A stretch of DNA of 64,000 nucleotides from Pomacea canaliculata (taxonomy: Eukaryota > Mollusca > Gastropoda > Architaenioglossa > Ampullariidae), in assembly GCF_003073045.1 (NCBI RefSeq), contig NC_037591.1, positions 27,437,319-27,501,318 of the forward strand, read 5' to 3'. The notes beneath the pieces are model-generated. The model was not told the origin of the DNA, made no database searches, and saw only the letters and a program-made list of their open reading frames with translations. This document shows, piece by piece, positions 1 through 12,136 of the stretch (its first letter is position 1; every line of letters starts with the position of its first letter). A program made the position numbers and the translations under genes.

Positions 1-1373
1 GGTTTTCAGTTTGTGCCATTGTTTTTCTTGCGACTTCAGTCCTTTGCAGCAGAGTTGAGAGCAAGGTAACTACAGGTGGTATATTTTCTTGTCTGTGGAT
101 GTTTGCGAGTCTATTTCTGCGTGTTTGCGTGTATTTTCTGTGTGTGTGTGTGTGCGTGCCCCTGTTTAAATGTTCCACCGCAGGGGTATTGTGTTTTGAT
201 TATATTTTTTGTTCTTCTTAGTACACAGTTTCTTTTTTAATTTTATCTATTCACAGAGACAGATTGAGAGACAGAGTAAGAGGCACAGAGAGAATGTTCG
301 CGTGATATTTTTCAGTGATATCCCGTAACTGCATTTCCGTCTGAATCCGGTTGAGTCTTAGGTTTGTTATAAAATTATTTTTTCTCTCTCCCCTTGTTAT
401 CGTTAAGGAAATGTTTCAGTACAGATTAACGAATGTTTGCTAATGTTGTAATTTAGCAACACCTCGGAAGTGACGTCATGTTCATAATTCAGCTTTGCTG
501 AACAGCTCTCACCCTTTTAACTGTGGTTGGAGACGGTTGCACTACTGTATGCTGTTGACACACGAAAAGAATCCATCATCAACGGGGACAGGTCACAGAG
601 TTTCTGCTGAAAATAGTTTTGGTAATTTTGATCCTATGCACCACTCTTGTGTTTCTTTGCAGGCCAAGGCACCGCTACAAACACTGCTTCGTGTCCAGTC
701 AGCAAGCAAGAACCCACAGCACGCTGCAGAGGTTAGAAACAGATTGAAGTCCACAAATATTTGACAGTTTACAGATTACAGGTCACACACACACACATAT
801 TGAGACAACGACTCTAAACATGTAATTTTTGTAAAATATTCACCAGAATGAGAAATTGATAAAACCTTTATCTTCCTTTCTTCTTTCCTGTTTTGCCTTT
901 AGTCTATTGAATTCATGATTTTGTGTTCTTCTTCTCTCTTCTTTTCTGTTACTCATTCTCTTGCTTATTCAATTTTCTTCCTTTCGTGTGAATAGCTTTT
1001 TACTAACAGTTTGGATTTTGTAACTCGATGGCTGTCCTGTTGCAGCTGAACCTGTTCATTCAGACTATCATTCACGGTAATGTGGGCATCAGTGTTATGG
1101 ACCTGTTCGTCATCACCAAGGGCACCATCCTCACGGTAATGAATTACCTAATTGTCGGTCCACGTAGTTAGAAGTATTGCTTTTTGTTTTATTTTTGTTG
1201 ACACGGGGTAACAGCTCCAACTTTTCCGTAGCTTCTTTGTTGTAAGTTCGGATCTGCTCATTACAGACGATCATAAACATTTTTACTTTTTAAAATTCTG
1301 ATGGCATCTTATTTTCCAGATTGTCAGCGTGGTGGTGTCATATTTTTTCGTCATTATCCAGCTGAACATCTAA
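1..1373 (+). CDS. Gustatory-receptor-like seven-helix protein, 3' end (partial)
   Basis: Four exons joined by GT..AG introns: before the window to 65, 663-731, 1046-1135 and 1320-1373, with stop TAA at 1371. All three introns are phase 0. The joined C-terminus has a hydrophobic helix (AIVFLATSVL), a charged loop, the segment ELNLFIQTII, then VMDLFVITKGTILT and a last helix, SVVVSYFFVIIQ. This matches the end of the gustatory receptor superfamily (Pfam 7tm_7): a conserved F/LF loop before TM7, and a TM7 in which TY..hhhQF is read here as SYFFVIIQL. Phase-0 introns near the 3' end are a known hallmark of that family. Members are ligand-gated cation channels in insects; mollusc homologues have no settled ligand. 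The 5' exons are outside the window. AATAAA signals follow at 2102, 2681 and 2885. The family call rests on motif and intron pattern and not on a search. Confidence 0.72.
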
Positions 1374-1442
1374 TCAACATCCAGCTCGACATCTGGTCAT
1401 CATCCAGGTGAATATCCAGCCATCGTACAGCTGAGCACCTGG
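1358..1442 (+). repeat. Short minisatellite overlapping the receptor stop codon
   Basis: About four degenerate units of some 20 bases, built on ATCCAGCTGAACATC. The first unit consists of the last receptor codons (IIQLNI), and the next units continue directly into the 3' UTR. Confidence 0.6.
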
Positions 1443-4400
1443 CGCTAATCTCACCCCACAACCTACAACCGGACTGTTTAGTGTCCTGCACACGTGCCTG
1501 AGACCTGGCTCAGCAGACGAGGCCAACAGACAGGCATCAGAAGGCGTCAGACAGGCGTCAAGCAGGTGTCAGAGAGGCATCATACAGGTGTCAGACAGGC
1601 GTCATTCAGGCGTCAGACTGTCTGTTTTACTTGTCTGCTTGTGTCTGGCTGCCTTGTAACCGTCCATGCAGGACTTCACTCTAAGGGAGGTGACTGCTTC
1701 CATCGTACATATCAAGATACAGAACTCCTTTGGCCTCTTTTCGTCATAGTTACCTTTCTTCCCAGCGTGCGCTTGTTTATTGTTGTCTTTGTGTCACCTT
1801 TGCGTAACATATTTCATCTATATATATATATATTGATTTAAAATGAACCAAAAGAAAATTAACTAGATTTGCAACCATTCATTTATAGAGAAGATCTGCA
1901 GACAATTAAAATCGACAAAAGTCGAGGAAGTGGTGTACACTATTTTTTTTAAAAGCTATACTCGTGTATGATTTTATAATGGCAACTATTACCCTAACTA
2001 TAAAGGTTACCGTGCCAAATATTTTATTTACCCTATTGCCAAGATTGGTCAAAACATTTCTGGCATTGCCTATTACTATAAATGAAAGACTATATCTTTA
2101 AAATAAAAGTGGAGTAAATTAAATTGGAGGATACTGTTTGAATCTTGTTTTATCTTCATCCCAACTTATTTGTCAAACATTTTAAGACATGTTTTGAAAG
2201 TTTGTTAGATGTTCGTCTTTTTAAAGACCTTAACTTACCTGTTAAAGTAACCGCATGCCTTGTATTTGTCGATTGCCAAATACTGTTGTGGTCTGTATAC
2301 GTGCACTTTTCTTCTGTGATATTTTACCTGTGCATCGACTTGTTGCTAAGCAACGGATAACAGTTGTTTCATTTAAGCTTGTGTAACTATCTGTAGGTAT
2401 GTTTATGCCAGTGGGGTCCGCACTAGCCGCTGCTTCCTGGTGTCCACACATTTTTCGTTTATTTCAGATGATATTTTGTGTCAGTAGCGTGTCTGGCACC
2501 GCACTCTTGGACAAGCAACCATTGCGGCTATGAGCAGACAACTCTTTGCTCGGTGTCACGAGGACTGTAACGGCTACAATTGCTTTCAGATTCACATGAG
2601 GGCTCAGAGTCGGGTTTGTGCAGATATCGACTATAAGACACTACACAGTAAGGCGCTCAAACGTGTATCACTCCGCAAAAAATAAAAGAAATTGAACCAA
2701 CCAAAATGATTGAAAAAAAAGTGTTTCCATATTAAAACGTTTTTCAAAATTCATTACTAATGGATTGGATTAGGATTTCACTTAAACATATGCTATTTTA
2801 TCTTGTTTACACAAATAATAGTAAATGATATCACACAGAAAGAGTACTTTGTGTATACATACCCTGCACTTGTCTGTTTTCTGGAATAAAGACAATTTGA
2901 ATTGTTATTAAACGTTTTTATTGTGTGTTGCTTCCCTTGTTAACACATTCCTAGCATGTGAACTTCGTGCACACACACACACACATCTCTAACACACACC
3001 CGGTATAATATTAATACAAATTTTGAAAACTATCATGGTAATACTAAAGAAAGTCGACGTAACTTGGGTTTTGGTGAAGTTTGGAAACAAAACATCTTTA
3101 AGATTGTGTGCGAGAAGCGCGGGTTCAAGAAAATATTCAACTTAGTGTTTGTAGTTTTATTAGTCAAAGCTTTTCTTTGTTCAAACAAAAGGTAGAGGGA
3201 AATTAAAAGCGCTGATTAAAGTTAAACAAAGGATATTCGTGACTCGTTTAAACTCAGCGTTTCATCGTTCGGACAAGGACCAGTCAGGCTAAGGTAGGTG
3301 AGATCACCACCTAGCAGCGGGTAAGAAGATAAATAAAACAGAAAAGGCAGAGAAACATTATAGCAAATAAAAAAAAAAACTATTATGATGTTATCAAACA
3401 AACACAACGAGCTTGACTGAGTAGTCTCTAGTCTAAACCAAGGGCACTCACTGCAAGTCAACTGTTGTGGGGCCAAAACGCAGTTGTATCCCTTTAGCTA
3501 CTTCGTGATGGACGAACAGAACTAGTCTCTATTATCATCCCTGTTTTAAGTTTAATCTACAAACACAACACGTGTTAAAAGAGAAATTTTACTTAACTTT
3601 AAAACTTTAACTACTATCTTTTCTTCAAAAGCCATTTATTTCGGCTTGTCAGTGTTAAGGTTCGCTTTTCACATTTTTTAAAAAATTTGATTAACCGGCA
3701 TTTTGCTTTCGTTTTGAAACGTCGTTTCGGTTTCTAAGAACAAGCCAAGATTTAAAATATATATATATTAACACTAGAGAACCTTTTGTTTATTTCGTGT
3801 AAATCAGAACTTTTTCTGCATGGTTCTAGCTGTTGCGCTAATTGAATTTTCTCACTTTTTAATCATTTATATTTTTAGAAAACATTGCTTTAAAATGAAC
3901 ACTTTTTTTTTCTCTTTCAATGACTCACGAGGAGCTATCTCGTATCTGCTTTTTTTGTGGTATTAATTACTAATGCTGTAGTCACCACCACCACCACCAC
4001 CACCACCCACAGAACCACCATTACAACATAATCGTTGTCTACCTCGTCTTGGCTTTATCACCAAACACTTAATCATACTTAGTGCGCGAACTAGTGTTTC
4101 ATTACATCCTGCTACACACGTCTGTCACCGTTGATAACGTCATCGCGAGGGAAAAAAGCACAGTTACCTGTGGCAACATCTACCATTCTCCTCTCTCTCT
4201 ATCATGAAGGTAGCGAGACTCGGTCTGTAGGCGCCCTCGGTTATCTCGCGCCCACCCCTACCTGTCGTCGTCTACGTCACCACTAAGCCAACATTGCTTT
4301 GCCGCTACAACCTACACCACAATTAGCTGTAACCACACAACGCTTGCCACAGTAAAAAGTCTGTCTGGACTTTTATCTCAGTGCGCACCCACAAATCACG

Positions 4401-4678
4401 TGACGTGGCTCCGTTATCAGGAGCTGAAAGGAGATAACTGTAAAAACTATTCGTCATTTCATCGGTTCCTTGTACAGAACTGTGTTTCAGAGTTGATACA
4501 ATAAGGTTGGGTGAGTTACCTGTACGAGAGAGAGAGAGAAAAAAAAAAGCTGACGACCACTCAGAATGCTGGAGGAAATCTGTCGCCATCTGTCATTCCG
4601 TTGAAACCCGACGTCAGCATCCCTCATCAGACGGCGGAGATGATTGAGGATTTTTTTCTCCGAAGTCCTGCTTGCAAG
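1374..4678. other. Receptor 3' UTR and intergenic spacer
   Basis: No protein gene recognised. It holds the two tandem repeats listed separately, AATAAA hexamers at 2102, 2681 and 2885, a CAC trinucleotide run near 3984-4008 and AT-rich spacer. The last few hundred bases before 4679 are probably promoter and 5' UTR of the first Ly6-like gene. Confidence 0.5.
1529..1618 (+). repeat. Ten-base tandem repeat (CAGGCGTCAG type)
   Basis: About nine imperfect copies of a 10-base unit, CAGGCGTCAG or CAGGTGTCAG, in the presumed 3' UTR of the receptor gene. Confidence 0.7.
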
Positions 4679-7145
4679 ATGGCTGCCGCTGGTGTCCTCC
4701 TGTCTCTTATTTTCCTCTTCTCTGACATCGGTAAGTAATCTTTTCTGGTTTTTGTTAATCGTCAAGCACCTGCGTATTTCATAATGAGTGGCAAGACAAT
4801 GGACTGTAGCGGACAGATAGACAGAAACGAAAACATGAAAAACTTCCAGAGAAAGGCTTGTTTTGTGATGGCAAACATGATGTCAGTGTTGGCAATAAGT
4901 GATATTAATGACATTTATTGATAAACAAAACAACAATTTACGACAGAAGAAATGCTTGTTGTTCTCCATGTAGTTTCAATGTTGCGAAATCGTCGACTGT
5001 TCCATCTGCAAGTTCTGAGACTGTTAAAGACTGATGCATAAATATATTGAGGATCTCAAAACATGTTTATCTGTTTTCTCATTCCCAGCGTGCTTCGTGC
5101 TCACCTGTGTTGTAGAGCAATCATGTCATCTGTAGGGACAGACTCAGTGGGTGAGGTAGCAACAGATAAAAGCTGTTATCGCGAACTTTAGGGATGGAGT
5201 GACTGTGTACACTAGCAAACTGCTCCACAATGTCTTGTAAATCCAATAAAACAAGAAAAGGAAACAAAAGGAAAGAAAATAAAATAAAATAAACTGAAGA
5301 TTAAGAATAATTATGTGCGTGCCAGCGCTTGTTTCCATTCATGTTTGTAAAAATGTTTTTGTCGACTGTTTGACCAGCAACAATCACGTCCATGTGAAGC
5401 AGGAAGTATAAAGGTGTTCTATGACGAAAAAAAACGAAAGATAAACGAAAGGTGTACTGAATAGCACACTACAAACATTTCAATTTGTGGTCTTATTTTA
5501 ACGGGGATTTTAACTTATTTTAACAGTATATGTAAACAAGGCTAAGTTTTATTTTTACTCACAAGATAGACCTTCGCGGGACATGACAGTCTGAAGAAAG
5601 GAGCGGGTGATGTTTGTTGAGTGCTGGACATGGTGAGAGTCACACCACCAGCTCTGAAGGCTTCCATTAGCTTTGTGAACAATCAAAGGACAATGGAGGG
5701 GCAGTGGGCGACATCTGACTACTGAGATGTTAGTGGGTCACAGGGATGAACTGGAAACCATTGCCTTAGTTTCGCATTATGTCTACATTGTTAAAAGTCT
5801 TCGGAAGCAAGAGCTGCGGCCTGACATTAACCCTGTTTTATAAAAAAAAAAGTTTGAGATTTGTATGGCAAGACCAGCCTGCACAACCTTTTACCGAATA
5901 TATAATATGTGTGTGAGTGTGTTTTGTACATGTGAGTGAGAGGGTTTGTCTGAGATAGAGTGTATGAGTATATGTGTGGGTGAGTGAAAATATTTGTGTG
6001 TATGAGTGACAATATGTGTGAGTGTGAGTGAGAGCATGTATGTGAGCGAGTGTGTGTGTATGTGTGTGTGTGTTGGGGTGAGAATGAACATTTGAACATT
6101 TTATTTGTGTGTGTGTGTGTGTGAGAAAGAGAGTGCACATGCAATCATAATGTTGAGTGGTCCGTGTGTCTGTACCACAGCAGTCGCCCAAGCACAAGGT
6201 AGACAATGGTGCTACGTGTGTCACACGACTCCGTTCTCCAACGACTGTATGTCCAATCCCGGCTCTTTGCACGACTCCAGACTGGAAGTGGAGAGCATAA
6301 TAGATATGGGGACAACAGCACGGACCCTAAAACTGTCAGCAACGTCGGCTTCTGTCCCCCCTCCCTGCCCTACTGCACCATCGAGGAAATCGTCGTTGAT
6401 AGTAAGTTTTTGCTGCCGGCAGACTTTACATCCCTTTATGTGTATCCTCTCCTCTACTACACTACTGACAGCGAGCAGCTCAGTATCCTCCACTCGCACG
6501 CATCCACCACTACCACCACCGCTGCTACAACTACCCAAAATAGAGGTTGCTTACCGATGCAAAAAGAGTTGGGACAATATGAAATAACATTTTGTTTTGT
6601 CATGAAAACATTAAGAATTATCATTTATTTTATTAACATACATTTAAAACCTTTAAATATCTGAAATATCACTCACTGATGCAAAACTGAAGAACTGGCA
6701 CAAGGACCTAAAGGCAAACTTACAGAACAAATATTGACCATCTTTCTTTTTCTTCTCTAGATATGTCAAGCTCTTTTACAGAGACTGTTCTGACGGCGAA
6801 AGATTTTCTGTTGCCATCAACGGCAGCAGACTAGATGACCCCCAGCCTGACAACATCACCCACTGTGCCTTCATACTGCAGTTCATGGGTCAAGTGTGCA
6901 TCACCCTCTGTAGCGGACACTTCTGTAACGGACCAAACAACGCCGGCACCACCTTGGGTACACACTGGTCTCCCACATGTCTTCTCTTGTTGTCCTCGCG
7001 AAGTATGCGCTTTGAAGACAAGCAGCCAAGGACAATTATAATGGGATCTTTAACAAAAGTACTGAAGTCACATAGAGGGTTTAGATGGATACAACATGGA
7101 TATATCATGTTTAGAAACAAGGGTACACCCGGATCTTGGACATGA
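4679..7145 (+). CDS. Ly6/quiver-like GPI protein, first tandem copy (frame-broken)
   Basis: Exons 4679-4730, 6181-6401 and 6761-7145. Exon 1 is a signal peptide (MAAAGVLLSLIFLFSD) ending in phase 1 at a strong GTAAGT donor. Exon 2 begins RQWCYVC and carries cysteines 1-5, ending PYCTIEEIVVD. Exon 3 carries RDCSDG, THC, QVCITLC and the terminal HFCNGP. These ten cysteines with a final CN are the three-finger Ly6 fold, closest in layout to quiver/sleepless-type proteins, which are secreted and usually GPI-anchored. The intact tandem copy at 9563 has the same exon plan, with matching stretches EH..G.N, YC.I.EI, RDCSDG and CNGP. Odd: the reading frame changes twice, once between cysteines 3 and 4 and once just before cysteine 6, each beside a short T-run. 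Beyond CNGP the open frame lacks a clear GPI tail. It is either a young pseudogene or a real gene with base-calling errors. Intron 1 carries a long GT-rich tract. Confidence 0.68.
5906..6123 (+). repeat. GT/GA-rich microsatellite tract
   Basis: About 220 bases of imperfect TGTGTGAG-type repeat in intron 1 of the first Ly6-like gene, ending about 60 bases before the exon 2 acceptor. The His/Thr-rich and Cys/Val-rich open frames over it are repeat translation and not genes. Confidence 0.85.
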
Positions 7146-9562
7146 ACAACACTTTATTTATTGACGGGAGAGAGGAACCCTGCAATGGTTGAAAGCTCTT
7201 TCACGAATATCACAAAAGACTTGCCGATCTTGCATAGCAAAAGTTTTCAGGTTTTCCAGAACCTTCAGAGATGATGGACAAAAGGAGTAGTAATCGAAAA
7301 AGGGTGTGTGTGTGTTAGAGTGAGAGAGAGAGAGATATTCATATACATAAACATACATGTGGTATCCTTAATACGTAGTATATGTGTAGATATAGTGCTT
7401 CTGATGTGAATGTATAAGTGGTGAGATTTAAATATATAAACATACATGTAGTGTGCACTTTTTCTAATATAATACGTGTTATATATTTAAATATAGTGCT
7501 TTGATGTGGATGTTTAAGTATATATATATATGTGTGTGTGTGCGCGCGCAAACGATTGTTTTTGTAATCGGCGTATTTTGGAATAAACTTTAGAAAATTG
7601 TAATATACCATATAAACATATTGTCATTTATATCAACTTAGCTGAAGTGACGCCGTTACTTTCTATCTATGACTAAAAGTAGGATTACTCATGAGTCGTT
7701 TATTTTATTTCACGTCGAACAAATTTGTTATAGTGAATCCCAAAATGGTGTGTAACTGAGAAGTTTGTATTTTTCATTGATTGTCAAAAGTCATGTGTAA
7801 GCAGAAACATTCAGGCCTGTTAGTTCTTAGATAAGAACGTGCTAGATATGCGACTACTCTGATTTTCAATTTGACCCTATCAAATAAATTATACTTGCCA
7901 CCTATACTTCAATTCTTTTTTTTTTTTTTTTTTTTTTTTTACCTTCAAGAAGCCTGACTGGTGAATAAGGAAGCATGGTGAGAGAGAGAGAGAGGGGGAA
8001 AAAAAAGAAAAACAGAGAAAGGATCGAGTTGGAAAAACTGTTGACAGAGGGGACAGTATGTGTGTGTGTGTGTCGCGGGGGAGGGAGGGGTTGACGGAAA
8101 GTGTTTTGTGTGTGAGTGTGTGTTTGTGCGTCCATGTGCATTAGCACCAACCCCCTCTCCTTATATTCCCTCCCCTTACCCCACCATTGCTTATCAAGGA
8201 AGATTTAATGATTTTCTTCATTGGAGATAAGACTGTTCAAATAACAAGTCAGGACACTCTCGATGTGTATACGACCCTTTGTCGACGTTTCTCATCAAGA
8301 AATTAAAAGATAAGCGGTGCACTGTTCCAATTCCAGCTTGAGCGTCACTTCCACAGTAACGTCACACAACGGTTGACAGGGGGTGGATGAGACCAAGATT
8401 TCAAACATCGGCATGTACAGACATTTAGCATACGCTATATTAGCTTTAGCGCTTGGTACACTAAATTTCTGTTGAGCTGTCCGCTGAGCATGCGTCAATG
8501 GATCGTGACATTAAATGAACGAACAGTCTTCTTGGTCATTTACCAATTGTCCTCCTACACTGAAATACGTCTCAATGTTTGATGAAAAACATTTTCTAGC
8601 TTTGTGCAAAGCATAAAACTATCAGATATTCATCAGGAGTTCGACTCACAAGACATAAACTAATCACTTAAAGAGTTTGGATATTCCGGTACGTCACAGC
8701 TAACGAACACTTCCACTGTGTACCACCTGGGTGACGTACGCTATTGTGATTATATCATTCATCAGGAAGTGAATAATCTATGTGACGTGTGACTTCTTAA
8801 GAAAGTCTTTAGTTAAGTCTCAGCTGCTCAAACGATAGAATTGAACTGAAGATAACCAGTGGCTACAGACCCGCCTTGGATTAATGAGACCGCAGGAGGC
8901 CATGGAGCATTGTGAGTGTGTGGCCAGTGTTTGCTCTCACCATCTTATCGGCATTAATTTTCTCATTAATGACTACTGCCCTGACACCCATTTTTTTACG
9001 ACTGACACACACACACATACACACATGCAGCGGGCACAAAAAAAATATTCTCACCCCAGAAAACTCATTTTATGCTATTTTTAACACGTATTAACCCCCA
9101 CAAGCCTACAAACACACATACGTGTTCTAATTTCTCTTTGTGATATATTACTCAAGCACGCGTATTGTGAACCAACAACTTACAACTCCAAGAAAATCAA
9201 GAGACTGATTCTGTGTAATGTTTCTCATAAAGATTGATAAAAGCAGGTCACAATCATGGCTTCACTTTGTACTCAAACACGCTGGATATGAACCTTTGGT
9301 AACTTTAATTGTACCCTAGCATGTCAAGCTAACATTGTGTCACATTTAAATCGCCCCGTGTTCCCATGCTGATGGTGGCCCTTTCAGGGCACCGATAAAT
9401 CAAGGTGTTGCTAATCACCTGTACACCTGCGGTCCTGCCAGACAGACGCCCGCCCCGCTGCGTCGTAAGCTTGGCGCGGCCATCCACACCCGCTCGCCGC
9501 GAGGTCTGACGACTGTGTCTGATCGGGGGTATTGGTGTGTGTGGACGAGGACGTGGTGGACG
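7146..9562. other. Spacer between the two Ly6-like genes
   Basis: No gene recognised. It contains AT- and GT-rich microsatellite blocks (7300-7550), a T20+ run at about 7916-7940, a GA run near 7980 and a GT tract near 8060. The final stretch, from about 9360, is GC-richer and probably promoter and 5' UTR of the next gene. Confidence 0.5.
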
Positions 9563-10971
9563 ATGAGGTCAAGGTGTGTGGTGCTTGTGGTCGTCTACCT
9601 GCATCTGGCCACCTACTTCTCAGGTAACCTTTCTTTTGAGGTTCTGCTTCCAAGCGCCTTTGATGAAGGGAACGGAATATAGTATTTTTCTTTCGGGTCC
9701 ATGTTTGTACGCACGGACAGGTGTTGGTATGAATACAGAAGTTTCAAGTCGAGGGTTGATGTTAAAGGTGTGGGAATTGGTAGGTCGGTAGGTCTGTTAA
9801 ATGGATAGAGACCGATAGAATGTTTGAAAGAAATGTGACTATCTGATTGATCAACGTCTGAAAATAAATTACTAACACAGAAGACCTCAAACTGTTCATA
9901 TATCTTTCACTGACTTGCTAATACACTGACTCACCGACTCATACACTGACTCACCGACTCATACACTGACTCACTGACTTACTGACTCATACGCTGACTC
10001 ACTGACTCACTCACTGATTCGCTCACAGGCACGATGTCACTCACAGACTCGTTCCATACATCCATCAAAGGTAGTAAAAAAAAATGGTTTCAGCAAAAGG
10101 AGAAGAAGAAGACTCCTCTCACCACCTGGATAAACGACAAAGTGTTTACAACTCGAAGGACTCATCTGACCTTGCGGGGTCATGGTGTTACCAGTGCAAG
10201 GACGCGACCTCGAATGACAGCGCATGCGCCGTGGGGTCGTTCCTCCTGAGCAGCCAGGCCACAGCTCGCAGTCGAATCGCGCGGAACGAGCACGGCATCC
10301 GTGGGAACGGGATTGTGAATTGTGGAGTATGGTTCGAATACTGCATGATCCAGGAGATCTTTTTGGGAGGTATGAGATCGCTTTGCTCCAACTTTTCATT
10401 TTTTGAGTTGAGAGGGTGAGGGTAGGGAATGATCTGGGTGTCTAACATGTTGATGATTGAAGTGAGGGATGGAGGGTTTGAGTCGGTCAGGTGGGTGGGT
10501 TGGCTTTGATTACTCAGTAGATTAATCACTCTAGTGAGTCTTTTATCTTCCATGAACTGCTCTGTAAGACACGAATAGGCTCAAAAAATAATACTTGTTG
10601 TTGTTCTTATACCTTTATACATCTCCATTATCGCCTGTATATCATCACCTGGAAGCTGCAGCCATGAATTAACTTTAACTGCTCCTCCCAATACAGCAAA
10701 GAATGGCTCCTCAAGCTTCAGTCGTGACTGTTCCGACGGAAAACAGTTCTCCTTCGATGTCAAGAACATTCAGAAGGAGTATTCTTCCATAGACAACCGA
10801 ACTCGGTGTTGGTTCGACGCTCACCTCAAGGGACAGGTGTGTCTCAGCCTGTGTCAGGGGGACTTCTGCAACGGCCCTGTCTACCCTACAGCCAGCTCAG
10901 CATCACAAACATTTTCGAAAAGCTGTGTATTAGCTCTGTTAATTGTTTTATTTTGTGCATCGCTAGTATAA
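9563..10971 (+). CDS. Ly6/quiver-like GPI-anchored protein, second tandem copy (intact)
   Basis: Exons 9563-9623, 10094-10369 and 10697-10971, total 612 bases, 203 aa. Both introns are phase 1 with GT..AG borders. The ATG at 9563 is chosen because it opens a signal peptide (MRSRCVVLVVVYLHLATYFS) that joins in phase to exon 2. Mature protein: an acidic/basic linker, then ten cysteines in Ly6 order: WCYQC, SAC, VNC, EYC, RDC, TRC, QVC, SLC, DFCNG. After CNGP comes a Ser/Thr/Ala linker and a hydrophobic end (VLALLIVLFCASLV), the usual GPI-attachment signal. Family knowledge: quiver/sleepless and other invertebrate Ly6 proteins sit on the outer membrane leaflet and modulate channels or receptors; the partner here is unknown. 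It lies 2.4 kb downstream of a homologous copy in the same orientation, so the pair is a tandem duplication. Intron 1 contains an array with repeated TGACTCA. Confidence 0.85.
9921..10026 (+). repeat. Minisatellite rich in TGACTCA, in a Ly6-like gene intron
   Basis: An array of CTGACTCA/CCGACTCA units with a 20-base higher-order period at its left end. Six exact TGACTCA heptamers start at 9927, 9947, 9967, 9983, 9995 and 10003. That heptamer is the textbook AP-1 (Jun/Fos bZIP) site. The array lies about 70 bases before the exon 2 acceptor. Confidence 0.8.
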
Positions 10972-12105
10972 TTAAAATCCAGCAAAAGACATTTCATGAT
11001 AGAATCGTTCTCAATCGCAGTCAAAAACAAATGTTTTTCTAGAACATCAGGAAAATGTAAATATTGACATCAACTTATTCTTCATTTTGTTGAAGAGATT
11101 GGCTACGAAATGACGAGTGCGTGAGTGTGTGTGTGTGTGGGAGTGGGGATAGGTAGGTAGGTACATGGCTGGATGGCTCGATGGCTGGATGAAGAAAGAC
11201 AATTCGTCATCAATCTTTTTACTACAGGATTAAGTTATCGTCAAAGCGTTATTGAATAGACAAGGCCAAAAAGAATTAGTTAAGAGTGTTTATTATTGAC
11301 GGTTATGTGTCGAGGTAGACTGGTTCTGGTCACCAACCCTCTAAAAAAATTGAAAGCGTGGAAGCCATACGCATAAAAAAACGAAGGATTTAATTGTTGA
11401 ACCTAAAAAAAAAAACTCATGGGTGGCATTGACCTTTTTGTAATACTATTTAATGAATTAATTCAATTAACATTAACATAACATTAACATACATGTGAGC
11501 AATATTTGTTAATGTACATACGCATATAATCTTATGTGATTTAATGGCAGCGAAAAAAAGTTCATTTTGATGAACAGGTTGATGAGGATGATGAACAAAT
11601 TAGACATCTGATACTGAGCCTGGAGATGTTCAGCTGCTTTAGAGGCATGATGTATAAACAAAATCTCTCAATGTTGCAATTTGTCGAATAAAATAAATTC
11701 TGAAATTTACTTCAATAATACAAGAATATTGGCTGTAAGGAACATCTATTACAATTATGAACCATGAGAAAAAATATTTCCTGATATACACTCAGTGTAA
11801 CCATCTGTATGAATACATTCAAATCCTTTGCTGTCTCAGTATGTTGCTACAATCGTGCTATGTGGGTTGCACATAAATTTCGTTTGAGGGACAAACAAAA
11901 TCACTTCCTTTCTCATATCACTGGGTGCACCTGGTTCTTTGAAATTGCAAGACGGAACGTGTGTCGGGAGGGCACTTAAGATAGAAATGTAATCAAACAG
12001 TTGGAAGGTAATATCTAACGTTATGTACATATAAATACATTATCACACAGGAATCAATCTCACGTAAGTTGAATATGGTGGTGGTGGTGGTGGTGGTGGT
12101 GGTGG

Positions 12106-12136
<31 letters not shown>

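Noticed and set aside
5827-6272. His/Thr-rich open frames of up to 144 codons on the minus strand
   Set aside because: They translate the GT/GA microsatellite in a Ly6-like intron and have no domain or splice support.
9921-10026. Regularly spaced repeats resembling a CRISPR array
   Set aside because: The units are contiguous without unique spacers, in a eukaryotic intron.
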